This document shows positions 6,682 through 15,630 of a DNA stretch of 64,000 nt, piece by piece (positions within the stretch are counted from its first letter, which is position 1; each line of letters begins with the position of its first letter). The translations under genes were made by a program, and so were the position numbers. Location of the stretch: contig NZ_CP121464.1 of NCBI RefSeq assembly GCF_029690045.1, forward strand, positions 1,612,001 through 1,676,000, in the 5' to 3' direction. The notes under the pieces were generated by a model, which did not search any database, had not been told where the DNA came from, and saw nothing but the letters and a program-made list of their open reading frames with translations. This DNA comes from Janthinobacterium rivuli (GTDB lineage Bacteria; Pseudomonadota; Gammaproteobacteria; Burkholderiales; Burkholderiaceae_D).

Positions 6682-8553
6682 TCAGCTGCTGGCCCGGCTT
6701 TCTTCCTGGTAGGGAAAGGCGGTGGCGTCCGCGCCCAGCGGCACGCTGACGTGCACGCTCATGCCGGCGCCGGGGCTGCTTTCGATGTAAAAAGTGCCGC
6801 CCAGCAATTTTATGCGTTCCTCGATGCCCACCAGGCCAAACGAGCCCAGCTTGTTGCGCCCGTCGATGGCCGCGCCCACGCCGTTGTCGCTGATGCTCAT
6901 CGACACCGTATCGCGGCACTTTTCCAGCTTGACTTGCACGCGGCTGGCATTTGCATGCTGGGAAATGTTGCTGAGCGATTCTTGCAGGATGCGGAACAGG
7001 GCCGTCGCGCATTGATCGCTGAGGCAAATGTCGTCATGGCTTTCGTTCACTTCGCAGGCGATGCCCGTGCGCTGGCGAAATTGCGCCACCTGCCACTCGA
7101 CGGCCGCATTCACGCCCAGGTCCAGCACGGTTGGGCGCAAGTCGTTGATGATTTGCCGCACGCTCTTGATGGTGGCGTCGATCTGCTCCAGGGTCGAGCG
7201 GGCGCGGGCGTTCAGGCGCGGATGGCGGCGTTGCGTGCGCGAGGCCAGCATGTCGGCGTCGATGCGCAGCACCAGCAGGTTCTGTCCCAGGTCGTCGTGG
7301 ATTTCGCGCGCGATGCGCTTGCGTTCTTCTTCCTTGATCTGGTCGGCGTGGGCCGCCAGCCGGCGCAGTTTCTGGTGCGACAGTTGCAGGCGGATCTGGC
7401 TGGCGCGCAATTCCTCCGTCATGCCCGTCGCCATCTGGATGGCGCGCCGGCGCGACGACGCCAGCGTGTGGAACAGCATATACAGCAGCATGGTGCTGGC
7501 ACAGCCGATCAGCAGGGCCAGCCACGGCAGGAAGGCGTCGAAGCGTGAATACAGGTCGCTCTTGCGCACGCTGAACAGCGCTTGCCAGGCGCGGCCATTG
7601 TGTTCGATCAGCATCGTACTGCTCAGATAGCGGCCCGAGCTGCCGGGCTGCCACCATGGCGCATGCATGCCCGCCGCCGTGCTGTCGAAGATGGGGCGCA
7701 TGTCGTGCGGCAGCTGCAGCGGCAAGTCCGGCTGTTCCGGCGCCTGCGGGCCGATATCGAACACGGTCAGGCGGACGTTGCGTACCGGCATGTCGGCCAG
7801 GGCGCTGCGCATCATCGACACCAGGTCGTAGCCGATGCCGACGGAACCCTGGTAAGCGGCGCGCCGCTGCTCCACCGTAGCGACCGGCATGCCGAAGCGG
7901 TACACGGGCAGGCGCATGGCCATGGCCGTCAATTGGGGACGGCCGTCCATCGGCACGGGCATGCCGGAATTGCTGACGTTCCCGGAATCGCGCGACTGCG
8001 CCAGCGTTTCGGCGATCAGGGGGCGCGAGGCGATGTCATAGCCATACTTATCCGGGGCGCTGGCGATCGGTTCGACGTAGACAAGCACGGAATAATGGGC
8101 GCGTGGGGCTGGCGGATGGATGGCAAACGCCGGATAGCCGTCGCGCCCGGGTGGATAGTCGTGTTGCATGGCCGCTTCGAAGGCGGCGCGCTGCGTCTCG
8201 TCGAGTTCCTGGCTGTAATTGAGATTCATCACGCCCGGATAGTTCTGTTGCAGCGCGAGGTTTGCCACGTAGCGGTGAAATTGCTCGCGGCTCACGTGCG
8301 CATTGGCGTGGAACAGGCTGGCGGTGCCGCGCAGCAGGTTGGCATACGATTTGGTGCGTGATTCGATGCTTTTCTGGGTATTGCGCGCCAGATTGTTGAA
8401 CTGTTCGCTGGCATCGCCTTCGATCGACAGCGAGGCTGCCATATAGAACAGCAGGCCCACCATCATCGACATCACAAAGCCGAGCAGCCACAGCGGTCTT
8501 TTTTCAACAGATAAGGGGTGTTCGCCGGCAGTAGAAGACATCGCCATCCGCAT
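6682..8553 (-). CDS. CHASE-domain sensor histidine kinase (NarL-partner type)
   Basis: A 623-residue membrane sensor kinase. TM1 is near residues 24-42; an extracytoplasmic CHASE domain follows (about 75-290, with SREQFHRYVANLALQQNYPG and the YPAFAIHP phrase). TM2 is near 345-368. The HisKA_3 dimerisation motif RIAREIHDDLGQNLL carries the phosphorylated His, and the ATPase domain has NISQHANASRVQV (N box) and DNGVGA and GLVGIEERI (G boxes). HisKA_3 kinases normally pair with a NarL/FixJ regulator, but none is adjacent, so it is an orphan here. Three closely spaced ATGs (8553, 8547, 8541) make the exact start uncertain; none has a strong ribosome binding site. Confidence 0.9.
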   Translation of the reverse strand: MRMAMSSTAGEHPLSVEKRPLWLLGFVMSMMVGLLFYMAASLSIEGDASEQFNNLARNTQKSIESRTKSYANLLRGTASLFHANAHVSREQFHRYVANLALQQNYPGVMNLNYSQELDETQRAAFEAAMQHDYPPGRDGYPAFAIHPPAPRAHYSVLVYVEPIASAPDKYGYDIASRPLIAETLAQSRDSGNVSNSGMPVPMDGRPQLTAMAMRLPVYRFGMPVATVEQRRAAYQGSVGIGYDLVSMMRSALADMPVRNVRLTVFDIGPQAPEQPDLPLQLPHDMRPIFDSTAAGMHAPWWQPGSSGRYLSSTMLIEHNGRAWQALFSVRKSDLYSRFDAFLPWLALLIGCASTMLLYMLFHTLASSRRRAIQMATGMTEELRASQIRLQLSHQKLRRLAAHADQIKEEERKRIAREIHDDLGQNLLVLRIDADMLASRTQRRHPRLNARARSTLEQIDATIKSVRQIINDLRPTVLDLGVNAAVEWQVAQFRQRTGIACEVNESHDDICLSDQCATALFRILQESLSNISQHANASRVQVKLEKCRDTVSMSISDNGVGAAIDGRNKLGSFGLVGIEERIKLLGGTFYIESSPGAGMSVHVSVPLGADATAFPYQEESRASS

Positions 8554-8711
8554 CAGGAAGAGGAATCGGGTGCCGCCTGGGCGGCGGAGGCTGGACTGCG
8601 TTGTACAAGCGCCATCGACATTGTAAATTGCTCAATAGCTGCCTAATATACAAAATTATCGTGAATATAGTCAACTGGCAATATTCTCAGGTGATATATA
8701 TGGTTGAAACG

Positions 8712-8737
8712 AAAAAAAACCGCCGCAGCGGTTTTTT
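8712..8737 (-). terminator. Rho-independent terminator after glnS
   Basis: Stem AAAAAACCGC / GCGGTTTTTT with a 4-nt CGCA loop, 22 bp beyond the glnS stop codon. It is symmetrical with A and T runs on both sides, so it can also stop transcription coming from the left. Confidence 0.9.
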
Positions 8738-8758
8738 GGGGTGAGGGGCATGCGCGCC

Positions 8759-10525
8759 TTATTTGGCGGGCTGCCAGCTGTCTTTCAGGGTGACGATGCG
8801 GTTGAAGACGGGCTTGCCAGGCTGGCTGTCCACGCGGTCGGCCGCGAAATAGCCGTGGCGCTCGAACTGGAAGCGCTGTTCCGGCTGGGCCAGTTCCGCA
8901 CCCGGTTCCAGCCACGCTTGCACCACTTCCTTGGCCAGCGGATTCAGTGCCAGCTTGAAGTCCTTGCCGCCCGCGTCCGGCTGCGGGTCCGTAAACAGGC
9001 GGTCGTACAGGCGCACTTCGGCGGGAATCGCCGTCGGCGCGCTGACCCAGTGCATATTGCCCTTGACCTTGTAATTGGCGCTGCCTTCCGTGCCTGACTT
9101 GCTGTCCGGGAAGTAGGTGCAATGCACGGCGATGACCTTGCCGTTGTCATCCTTGTCAAAGCCCGTGCACTCGATCACGTAGCCATAGCGCAGGCGAACC
9201 TTGCTGCCCGGCTTGTCGTCGATCGGCGGATACAAACGGAAATAGCCTTTATTTGGCACTTCCATGAAGTCGTCTTCCTCGATCCACAGCTCGCGCGAGA
9301 TGGGGAAGGTGCGCAAGCCGCGCTCGGGGAAGTGCGGGTGCACGGGCGCCGTGCATTCCACGCTGTCGTTTTCAGGGAAATTGTCGATGATCAGTTTCAA
9401 CGGACGCAGCACGGCCACCGTGCGCGGCGCTTTGGGGTCCAGGTCTTCGCGCAAACAGCCTTCGAGCACGCTGTAGTCGATCCAGCCGTCGGACTTGGTT
9501 ACGCCCGTGCGTTCGCACATCAATTGAATCGCTTCCGGCGTGTAGCCGCGGCGGCGCATGCCCACCAGGGTCGGCATGCGCGGGTCGTCCCAGCCGTCGA
9601 CGATTTTTTCTTCCACCAGCTGGCGCAGCTTGCGCTTGCTGGTGACGATGTAGGTCAGGTTCAGGCGCGAGAATTCGAACTGGTGCGGCACCGGCTTGGC
9701 AAAGAAGCCGCCGGCCGACAGGGTTTCCAGCAGCCAGTCATAGAACGGACGGTGATCCTGGAATTCCAGCGTGCAGATCGAATGCGTGATGTTTTCCAGC
9801 GCATCCGAGATCGGGTGCGTGTAGTCGTACATCGGATAGATGCACCAGGCGTCGCCCGTGCGGTGGTGATGCGCGTGGCGGATGCGGTAGATGGCCGGGT
9901 CGCGCAAGTTCATGTTCGGCGAACTCATGGCATCTTCGCTCATCTTCGCGCGCAGGATGTGCTCGCCATCCTTGAACTGGCCCGCCTTCATGGCGCGGAA
10001 CAGGGCCAGCGATTCGTCGCGCGGACGGTCGCGGAACGGCGAATTCTTGCCGGCCTGGCCGAAATTGCCGCGGTTGGCGGCCATGTCTTCGGCGCTCTGG
10101 CTGTCCACATACGCAAAGCCGGCCGTGATCAGGTACTCGGCCATCGCGTACAGCTGGTCAAAATAGTCGCTCGCGTAATGCAGGTGGCTCTGGCCATCGG
10201 CCTGCTTCGGCTCCCAGTCAAAGCCCAGCCATTTCACGCTGTCCATGATGGTGTCGACGTATTCCTGCTCTTCCTTGGCCGGATTGGTATCGTCGAAGCG
10301 CAGGTTGCACTGGCCGGCGTAATCGCGCGCCAGGCCGAAGTTGACGCAGATCGACTTGGCGTGGCCCACGTGCAGGTAGCCGTTCGGCTCCGGCGGGAAA
10401 CGCGTGATCACCTGGGGCAGGCCGGGACGCACGTGGGCGCCGGCGGCCAGGTCGGCTTCGATGATGTTACGCAAGAAATTGGGCGCCAGCGCTGGCGCGG
10501 CGGTATTCGGTTTATCATTGCTCAT
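8759..10525 (-). CDS. glnS: Glutamine--tRNA ligase
   Basis: A 588-residue class I aminoacyl-tRNA synthetase that charges tRNA-Gln in the cytoplasm. The HIGH-type motif reads PPEPNGYLHVGHAKS near residues 46-60, and the KMSKS-type motif is VTSKRKLRQL near 290. The first two thirds form the Rossmann catalytic and acceptor-binding domains; the rest is the anticodon-binding beta-barrel pair, giving the usual length (E. coli 554 residues). The ATG is at 10523-10525. It is a single-gene unit with its own terminator. Nothing odd apart from the short C-terminal tail. Confidence 0.98.
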   Translation of the reverse strand: MSNDKPNTAAPALAPNFLRNIIEADLAAGAHVRPGLPQVITRFPPEPNGYLHVGHAKSICVNFGLARDYAGQCNLRFDDTNPAKEEQEYVDTIMDSVKWLGFDWEPKQADGQSHLHYASDYFDQLYAMAEYLITAGFAYVDSQSAEDMAANRGNFGQAGKNSPFRDRPRDESLALFRAMKAGQFKDGEHILRAKMSEDAMSSPNMNLRDPAIYRIRHAHHHRTGDAWCIYPMYDYTHPISDALENITHSICTLEFQDHRPFYDWLLETLSAGGFFAKPVPHQFEFSRLNLTYIVTSKRKLRQLVEEKIVDGWDDPRMPTLVGMRRRGYTPEAIQLMCERTGVTKSDGWIDYSVLEGCLREDLDPKAPRTVAVLRPLKLIIDNFPENDSVECTAPVHPHFPERGLRTFPISRELWIEEDDFMEVPNKGYFRLYPPIDDKPGSKVRLRYGYVIECTGFDKDDNGKVIAVHCTYFPDSKSGTEGSANYKVKGNMHWVSAPTAIPAEVRLYDRLFTDPQPDAGGKDFKLALNPLAKEVVQAWLEPGAELAQPEQRFQFERHGYFAADRVDSQPGKPVFNRIVTLKDSWQPAK

Positions 10526-10686
10526 TGATCAATGCGGAAGAGTGACAGTAAAAAGCATTTTACCGTACCGCAAGCGCTTTATAAGCACGTATTTACCCCC
10601 ATTTCCCGGCATGCAAGCGACGCCGACGCCGTTCTATAGGATAATTCGCCTTTAATTAGTAGAAAAACGTGACCCCGGAGCCTTTT

Positions 10687-10980
10687 ATGGAAAATTTATA
10701 TAACGTCCTCGGTGTCGCGCCCAATGCCAGCGACGATGAAATCAAGAAGGTTTACCGTTCGCTGGCCATGCGCTTCCACCCCGACCGCAACCAGGCTCCC
10801 GGCGCCGAGGCGCGCTTCAAGAGCGTGACCAAGGCGTATGAAATCCTGGCCGACCCGGCCAAGCGCGCCGAATACGACCAGAGCGTGAACCACCGCATCA
10901 TCATCGACCCGGAAGCGGAAGCCTATGCCCTGTGGTGCGGCGTGTTCCGCCTGCACGGCACCGTTCTGCCGGCAGACTAA
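10687..10980 (+). CDS. Small J-domain (DnaJ-like) co-chaperone
   Basis: A 97-residue protein that is almost only a J domain. Residues 4-67 contain helix II, the HPD motif at 31-33 (RFHPDRN) that stimulates DnaK ATPase, and helix III ending [14 protein letters not shown]. No Gly/Phe linker, zinc-finger or substrate-binding domain follows, only a 30-residue tail. It must therefore recruit DnaK to a partner supplied elsewhere, perhaps the three unknown proteins encoded immediately downstream. The ATG at 10687 has GGAG 6 nt upstream; a GTG at 10669 is an alternative. It lies divergent from glnS. Confidence 0.9.
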   Translation: MENLYNVLGVAPNASDDEIKKVYRSLAMRFHPDRNQAPGAEARFKSVTKAYEILADPAKRAEYDQSVNHRIIIDPEAEAYALWCGVFRLHGTVLPAD

Positions 10981-11074
10981 GCCTGCCGGCGGCCGCCCGG
11001 CCAGCCCGAATGATTTGAAAAACAACAACAACGGCGCTTTTGTCAGCGCCGCGCATCACATTGGAAAGCACAGC

Positions 11075-11587
11075 ATGAGAAGAGTACACCCTGAATTCGC
11101 GTATCAGTCGCGCGAGCTGGAAGGCCAGATCGAAGGCATCCTCGGCGACCCGCCGAACCGCAAGAACTACAAAAGCATGGTCGACGCGCTGGTGGGCGAA
11201 TACGCGAGCGGCGGCGGCATCGAAGACGTGAACATGCTGGCCTTCGCGCTGGTCGATCACATCACGTTCAGCGACCCGAAAGGCTTGCTGGCCGAAAGCG
11301 AAGACTACGAATTCGGCGATACGGCCCGCGTGTTTTCCATGGCCGCCTGCGCCGCGCCGGAAGCGGCCAAGATGTACGCCGCCATCGAAGAGAGCTTCCC
11401 CGACCTGGCGCGCCAGGCCATCATCACGGCTTTCCTGCACAAGAACCCACGCCTGTGGGACGACGACGACCAGTCGCTCGACCAGCTGGCCGCCAATGAC
11501 GACGGCGACGACGATCACGACGAAGACGAAGCCACCGACGATTTCGCCCAGATGTTTGACCAGGATGGAGATGACCATGGCCGATAA
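11075..11587 (+). CDS. Unknown protein with acidic tail (J-domain operon, gene 2)
   Basis: A 170-residue soluble protein that I do not recognise. Residues 1-128 look helical and globular (phrases GQIEGILGDPPNRKNYKSMV and FSMAACAAPEAAKMYAAIEE). Residues 129-170 are an extremely acidic tail made mostly of Asp and Glu. The ATG at 11075 has a GGAAAG site. It follows the J-domain gene after 94 bp that include a 6-bp hairpin (CGGCGC/GCGCCG), and its last 11 bp overlap the next start, which implies translational coupling. Acidic tails are common in chaperone-like or nucleic-acid-mimic proteins, but no function can be assigned. Confidence 0.75.
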   Translation: MRRVHPEFAYQSRELEGQIEGILGDPPNRKNYKSMVDALVGEYASGGGIEDVNMLAFALVDHITFSDPKGLLAESEDYEFGDTARVFSMAACAAPEAAKMYAAIEESFPDLARQAIITAFLHKNPRLWDDDDQSLDQLAANDDGDDDHDEDEATDDFAQMFDQDGDDHGR

Positions 11588-12365
11588 CACGGAACAAAAG
11601 AGCAATCTTCCCGCGCTGACGAAACAGGTCACGGAATTGGTGCTGTCCGGTTCGCTGGGCCACGCCGAGCAGGCGTTTGCCGACGCGGCCGACCAGTATG
11701 GCGATCTGGCCGTGGTGGAAGTGCTGAGCGCCATCCCGCCGCAGGTGACGGCCCTGCACCTGGCCGGCTTTGATGGCGGCAAGATGTCGCTGGCCACCCT
11801 GCTGGTGCCGCCAAAAGCCTGGGCCGACAGCCTGGCCTTCATCGCCGCCACCTGGAGCGACGACCAGATCGAGGACGATCCGGAACGCATCGCCGAGTCG
11901 CTGTTCGCGCACATCCACGGCGTGGTGTTTTCCACCGACGACGCCGAGCGCCGCCGCGAGCTGCTGCTGGAAGCATCGGCCACCGACTGGGGCGCCACGG
12001 CGTTCGCCATCCTGTTCTCGATGGCGCCGAAGGAAATCCTCGAAGTGGCGGGCGAGATCGTCATCAAGGGACCGTATGTGACGGGCGTGACCTCGTCCGA
12101 CAACGACGTCGTGCCGCTGGCCATCGAGCTGGCGCAAGCGAATGAAGACGGCTGGGACCGCTCGCTGTTCGAACTGTTCCCCGACTTCCGCCACAGCGCC
12201 GACCTGGCCGACGCGGAATATTCGGACGACCCGGACGAAGAGCCGACCATGTTGCAGCGCAGCACCAAGGAATTGCTGTACCGCCTGCGCAAACAAGTGC
12301 CGAGCACGCGCAGCGCGCCACGCTCCAGCACGCGCCGCAGCCTGGGCACGGGCATTTTCTCGTAA
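11577..12365 (+). CDS. Unknown protein (J-domain operon, gene 3)
   Basis: A 262-residue soluble protein of unknown family. It starts MADNTEQKSNLPALTKQVTE, is acidic and alanine/leucine-rich with a predicted all-helical core, and ends in a basic Ser/Arg tail (about residues 243-260). The tail contrasts with the acidic tail of the preceding protein, so an electrostatic contact between the two is conceivable. The ATG at 11577 is preceded by GGAG and lies inside the end of gene 2 (11-bp overlap). An in-frame ATG at 11571 is an alternative. No membrane segment or signal peptide is seen. Confidence 0.75.
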   Translation: MADNTEQKSNLPALTKQVTELVLSGSLGHAEQAFADAADQYGDLAVVEVLSAIPPQVTALHLAGFDGGKMSLATLLVPPKAWADSLAFIAATWSDDQIEDDPERIAESLFAHIHGVVFSTDDAERRRELLLEASATDWGATAFAILFSMAPKEILEVAGEIVIKGPYVTGVTSSDNDVVPLAIELAQANEDGWDRSLFELFPDFRHSADLADAEYSDDPDEEPTMLQRSTKELLYRLRKQVPSTRSAPRSSTRRSLGTGIFS

Positions 12366-12384
12366 TGAAAGCAGGGAACGTCTA

Positions 12385-13257
12385 ATGCTGCCAGCAATTG
12401 TTGTAGAGAATCTTCCGCGCCTGGTGCGCGCCATCAAACTGTTGCCAGGCGACCCGCGCGAAGACGCGGCCTTGAACCTGGCCGACGAATTGACGGGCAT
12501 CACGGCCATGGTGGCCGAGAAGTTCACGAATGAACGCACGGCCGACGGCATCCAGAAAGCGCTGTTCCTGACGGTGGGTGGCGTCTCGCTGGGTCTGGAA
12601 CAGGCCGTCACGCATGAAGGCGACCAGGCCGCCCTCGACTTCCTCGTCGAACACGGCGCCGAGCACGCATTCCAGGTGGGCTTCCGCCTGATCAAGGAAT
12701 TGTCGCAGCTGCCCGAAGACGCCCTCGTCGGTGAATACGACCAGGACCCCGTCTACCTGCAGCGCCGCCTGCGCGAGCTGTTCATCGATATTTGCCAGGC
12801 CGACCCGAACCAGAACTGGGCCGGCTATGAAAAGTATGCCGTGCAGTTGCAACAGCGCAAGGAAGTGCAAGCCGTCGTGCGCCTGGCCGGCTGGCTGCGC
12901 CGCCACCATGACAACGGTCCCGTCAGCGACAGCGACTTGAATGCCGAGGGCGTCATCGCCCTGGCCATCATCTTCGCCATCGAAGGCGGGGGACGCATCA
13001 TCGCGCGCACGGGCCAGAAGGAGTTTGAACGCTTCGTGCGTTCCGTGCGCAAGAACAAGCCCGACTTCGAGGAAGGCTGGGCCGCCCTGGTGGCCAAGGT
13101 GCCCGTGCAGCACCATCCCGTGTTGCTCGACCGCATAGAGTCGTACCGCCGCAGCTGCACCGTCGTGCATAAAATCCTCACGCGGGCCAGCATGAAGAGC
13201 CTGTTCGAGGACCTGGAAAATTATGCGGGTTCGGAGCTGGATGCGGATTATTCGTGA
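12385..13257 (+). CDS. Unknown protein (J-domain operon, gene 4)
   Basis: A 290-residue protein of unknown family beginning MLPAIVVENLPRLVRAIKLL. It looks mainly helical and has a small hydrophobic glycine-rich stretch around IALAIIFAIEGGGRIIA (about residues 192-208) that could be a buried or membrane-contacting helix. The C-terminal part contains a cysteine in YRRSCTVVHKIL. The start codon lies 19 bp after gene 3 with AGGGAA ahead of it. It is the last gene of the unit and is followed by a repeat hairpin that separates it from the convergent LysR gene. Confidence 0.75.
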   Translation: MLPAIVVENLPRLVRAIKLLPGDPREDAALNLADELTGITAMVAEKFTNERTADGIQKALFLTVGGVSLGLEQAVTHEGDQAALDFLVEHGAEHAFQVGFRLIKELSQLPEDALVGEYDQDPVYLQRRLRELFIDICQADPNQNWAGYEKYAVQLQQRKEVQAVVRLAGWLRRHHDNGPVSDSDLNAEGVIALAIIFAIEGGGRIIARTGQKEFERFVRSVRKNKPDFEEGWAALVAKVPVQHHPVLLDRIESYRRSCTVVHKILTRASMKSLFEDLENYAGSELDADYS

Positions 13258-13280
13258 CCTGCGACTTGACGCATGCGATT

Positions 13281-13332
13281 GTCGGATTACGGCCTGCGGC
13301 CTAATCCGACCTACGCCGACCTACGCCGACCT
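13281..13332. repeat. Intergenic hairpin (GTCGGATTA family) plus tandem 10-mers
   Basis: A 9-bp stem GTCGGATTA / TAATCCGAC (13281-13289 with 13302-13310) with an inner GGCC/GGCC stem, followed by two and a half copies of the 10-mer GACCTACGCC (13308-13332). It fills the gap between the convergent J-domain operon and the LysR gene. GTCGGATTA hairpins followed by CCTACG occur in many proteobacterial genomes as dispersed repeats; here it probably also acts as a bidirectional terminator. Confidence 0.7.
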
Positions 13333-13339
13333 CATCGGC

Positions 13340-14242
13340 CTATTCTTTCTCTTCCATGGCCGCTTCTTCGGCCAGTTTTACAAACGCCGCCACCAGCGGC
13401 GACGTCTCTTCTTCCCTTTGTGCAAGTAATAAGCTGGTGGTCGCCTGCGGGTCGGCGATGGGGCGGTAGCACACGCCATCCATGCGGATGCGGTCGAACG
13501 AGGCAGGCAGCACGGAAATGCCGCAGCCGGCCGCCACCAGGCCGATGATGGTTGACGCTTCGCCCGCTTCCTGCGCCACCTGGGGCACGAAGCCGGCCGC
13601 CTTGCACAGGCGGAAGATCTGCGGATAAATCCCCGTGCCCGCATCCTTGGGGTACATGACAAAGCCTTCGCCCGCCATGTCGGCGATGGCAATCGCATCC
13701 TTGGCCGCCAGCGCATGGGCGACGGGCAAGACGAGGAACAGCGGATCCTGGCGCAATTGCGTCAGCTTGATATCCGATGGATACGTCGTTTCCGGCGGGC
13801 GCACGAAGCCCAGGTCCATGGTGCGGCCGCTGATCGCTTCCAGTTGATGCAGGGTCGCCATTTCGTGCAGGGTCAAGGTGACGTGCGGAAACTGCTGGCG
13901 GTAGCGGTTGATGACGGTGGCGAAGTAGGGCGTGAACGGCGTGGAAAACGTAAAACCGATGCGCAATTCGCCCGCTTCACCCCGCTGTGCCCGGCGCGCC
14001 GTGACGGCCGCCTGTTCCGACAGGGCCAGGATGCGCCGCGCATCGTCGAGGAACAGGCGGCCTGCTTCTGTCAGGCGCACGGAGCGCTTGTTGCGCTCAA
14101 ACAACTGCGCACCCAATTCCGCTTCCAGCGCCTGGATCTGCTGGCTCAGCGGCGGCTGGCCGATGTGCAGGCGCTCGGCCGCGCGCGTGAAGTGCAGCTC
14201 TTCGGCGACGGCGACAAAGTAACGCAGGTGGCGCAGTTCCAT
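13340..14242 (-). CDS. LysR-type transcriptional regulator
   Basis: A 300-residue LysR regulator. The N-terminal winged helix-turn-helix covers residues 1-60 (LRYFVAVAEELHFTRAAERL then QPPLSQQIQALE), followed by a linker helix and a periplasmic-binding-protein-like effector domain (about 90-290). The sequence style is that of the BenM/CatM/CbnR subgroup, which senses small aromatic or organic acids, but the effector here is unknown. It is divergent from an MFS transporter, the usual LysR target arrangement, with 108 bp between start codons. Confidence 0.93.
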   Translation of the reverse strand: MELRHLRYFVAVAEELHFTRAAERLHIGQPPLSQQIQALEAELGAQLFERNKRSVRLTEAGRLFLDDARRILALSEQAAVTARRAQRGEAGELRIGFTFSTPFTPYFATVINRYRQQFPHVTLTLHEMATLHQLEAISGRTMDLGFVRPPETTYPSDIKLTQLRQDPLFLVLPVAHALAAKDAIAIADMAGEGFVMYPKDAGTGIYPQIFRLCKAAGFVPQVAQEAGEASTIIGLVAAGCGISVLPASFDRIRMDGVCYRPIADPQATTSLLLAQREEETSPLVAAFVKLAEEAAMEEKE

Positions 14243-14244
14243 AT

Positions 14245-14298
14245 TCGTCCAGTAATCGTTTTAAAGTATGAGCTGGGCCTTGAATATATATTGGACGA
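14245..14298. promoter_or_regulatory. Candidate LysR operator in the divergent promoter
   Basis: Inverted 7-bp half-sites TCGTCCA (14245-14251) and TGGACGA (14292-14298) flank an AT-rich centre containing TTGAATATATATT. One arm abuts the lysR start codon and the other lies about 55 bp before the MFS start. A LysR tetramer can span such spacing. This is inference from symmetry; no footprint consensus was matched. Confidence 0.4.
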
Positions 14299-14350
14299 TA
14301 TGAGTTGGCAATCCTAAGATGAAGAATCGCTCCTTCTTCGAAACACGGCC

Positions 14351-15625
14351 ATGTCTGATTCATCGCTTGCCTTTGCCCCCGCTGCCCCATCCGCCATTCC
14401 GGTTTCTGCTCCTGTTCCCCGCACGGCCATCGCCAAGAGTTCCATCGAATTCAAGCGCAGCAACCGCGCCCTGTTCTTCGGCGGCTTTTCCACCTTCAGC
14501 TTGCTGTATTGCATCCAGCCCCTGTTCCCGCTGCTGTCGCAGCAGTTTCATCTGACGCCGGCGCAAAGCAGCTGGTCCTTGTCCGTGTCGAGCGGCTTGC
14601 TGGCCATTTCCTTGGTGTTGCTCAGCGCCGTGTCGGACCGGGTCGGCCGCAAGCCCTTGATGGTGGCGTCGATGTTTTCCGCCGCGATACTCACGATTTT
14701 GTCCGCCTTCGCGCAGGATTATGCGCAACTGCTGGCCATCCGTGCCGCGCTGGGTGTCGCCTTGGGCGGCATGCCGGCCGTGGCCATGGCGTACCTGGGC
14801 GAGGAAATCGAGGGGCCGTCTCTGGGCCTGTCGATGGGCTTGTATATTGCGGGCAGCGCGTTTGGCGGCATGTCGGGACGCTTGATCGCTTCCATGCTCA
14901 GCGATTTCCTGTCGTGGCGCTGGGCCCTGGGCGTGCTGGGCGTGGCCGGCGTGCTGGCGGCGGCGGAATTCTGGCGCAGCCTGCCCGCATCGAAAAATTT
15001 CGTGCCCAGTACCAAGGGTTGGCATGCCTTGCCGCACGCGATAAAACAGCATTTTTCCGACCGGGGCTTGCCGTGGCTGTTCTGCCTGGCGTTCGTGCTG
15101 ATGGGCTGTTTCGTCAGCCTGTATAACTACATCGGCTACCGCCTGCTGGCCGCGCCATTTGGCTTGCGCCAGAGCACAGTCGGCTTGCTGGCCTTCCTGT
15201 ACCTGATCGGTATCTTCAGTTCCGTCTGGGCCGGGCGCCTGGTGGATCGGCTGGGACGCCGGGGCGTGCTGTGGATTATGCTGTCGGTGATGTTGTCCGG
15301 TATTTTATTGACCCTGTTCGATTCGCTGCCGCTGATCGTCATCGGCATGGCGCTGGCCACCTTCGGCTTCTTTGCTTCGCACTCGATCGCCAGCAGCTGG
15401 GTCAGCCGCCGCGCCCGCGCACCGCAGGCCCTGGCCTCGGCTTTCTATCTGCTGTTCTATTACCTGGGATCGAGCCTGATCGGTTCCGCCTCGGGCATGA
15501 TGTGGGGCTTCGATGGCTGGACGGGCGTGATCATCATGCTGGGCCTGTGCCTGGGAGGCGGCGTGCTGATCGCCTTGCGCCTGCGCCATCTGCAGCCGCT
15601 GGGGGCGCGCGAAGCGGTGGGCTGA
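14351..15625 (+). CDS. MFS transporter (YnfM-like)
   Basis: A 424-residue 12-helix major facilitator. The N-terminal 35 residues are a cytoplasmic Ala/Pro/Ser-rich segment, followed by FFGGFSTFSLLYCIQPLFPL, a phrase found in the YnfM/arabinose-efflux-like group. The TM2-TM3 loop SDRVGRKPLM is the MFS signature. These proteins are proton-coupled exporters with poorly known substrates. It is probably controlled by the divergent LysR regulator. The ATG at 14351 gives normal family length. Confidence 0.88.
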   Translation: MSDSSLAFAPAAPSAIPVSAPVPRTAIAKSSIEFKRSNRALFFGGFSTFSLLYCIQPLFPLLSQQFHLTPAQSSWSLSVSSGLLAISLVLLSAVSDRVGRKPLMVASMFSAAILTILSAFAQDYAQLLAIRAALGVALGGMPAVAMAYLGEEIEGPSLGLSMGLYIAGSAFGGMSGRLIASMLSDFLSWRWALGVLGVAGVLAAAEFWRSLPASKNFVPSTKGWHALPHAIKQHFSDRGLPWLFCLAFVLMGCFVSLYNYIGYRLLAAPFGLRQSTVGLLAFLYLIGIFSSVWAGRLVDRLGRRGVLWIMLSVMLSGILLTLFDSLPLIVIGMALATFGFFASHSIASSWVSRRARAPQALASAFYLLFYYLGSSLIGSASGMMWGFDGWTGVIIMLGLCLGGGVLIALRLRHLQPLGAREAVG

Positions 15626-15630
15626 GGCGG

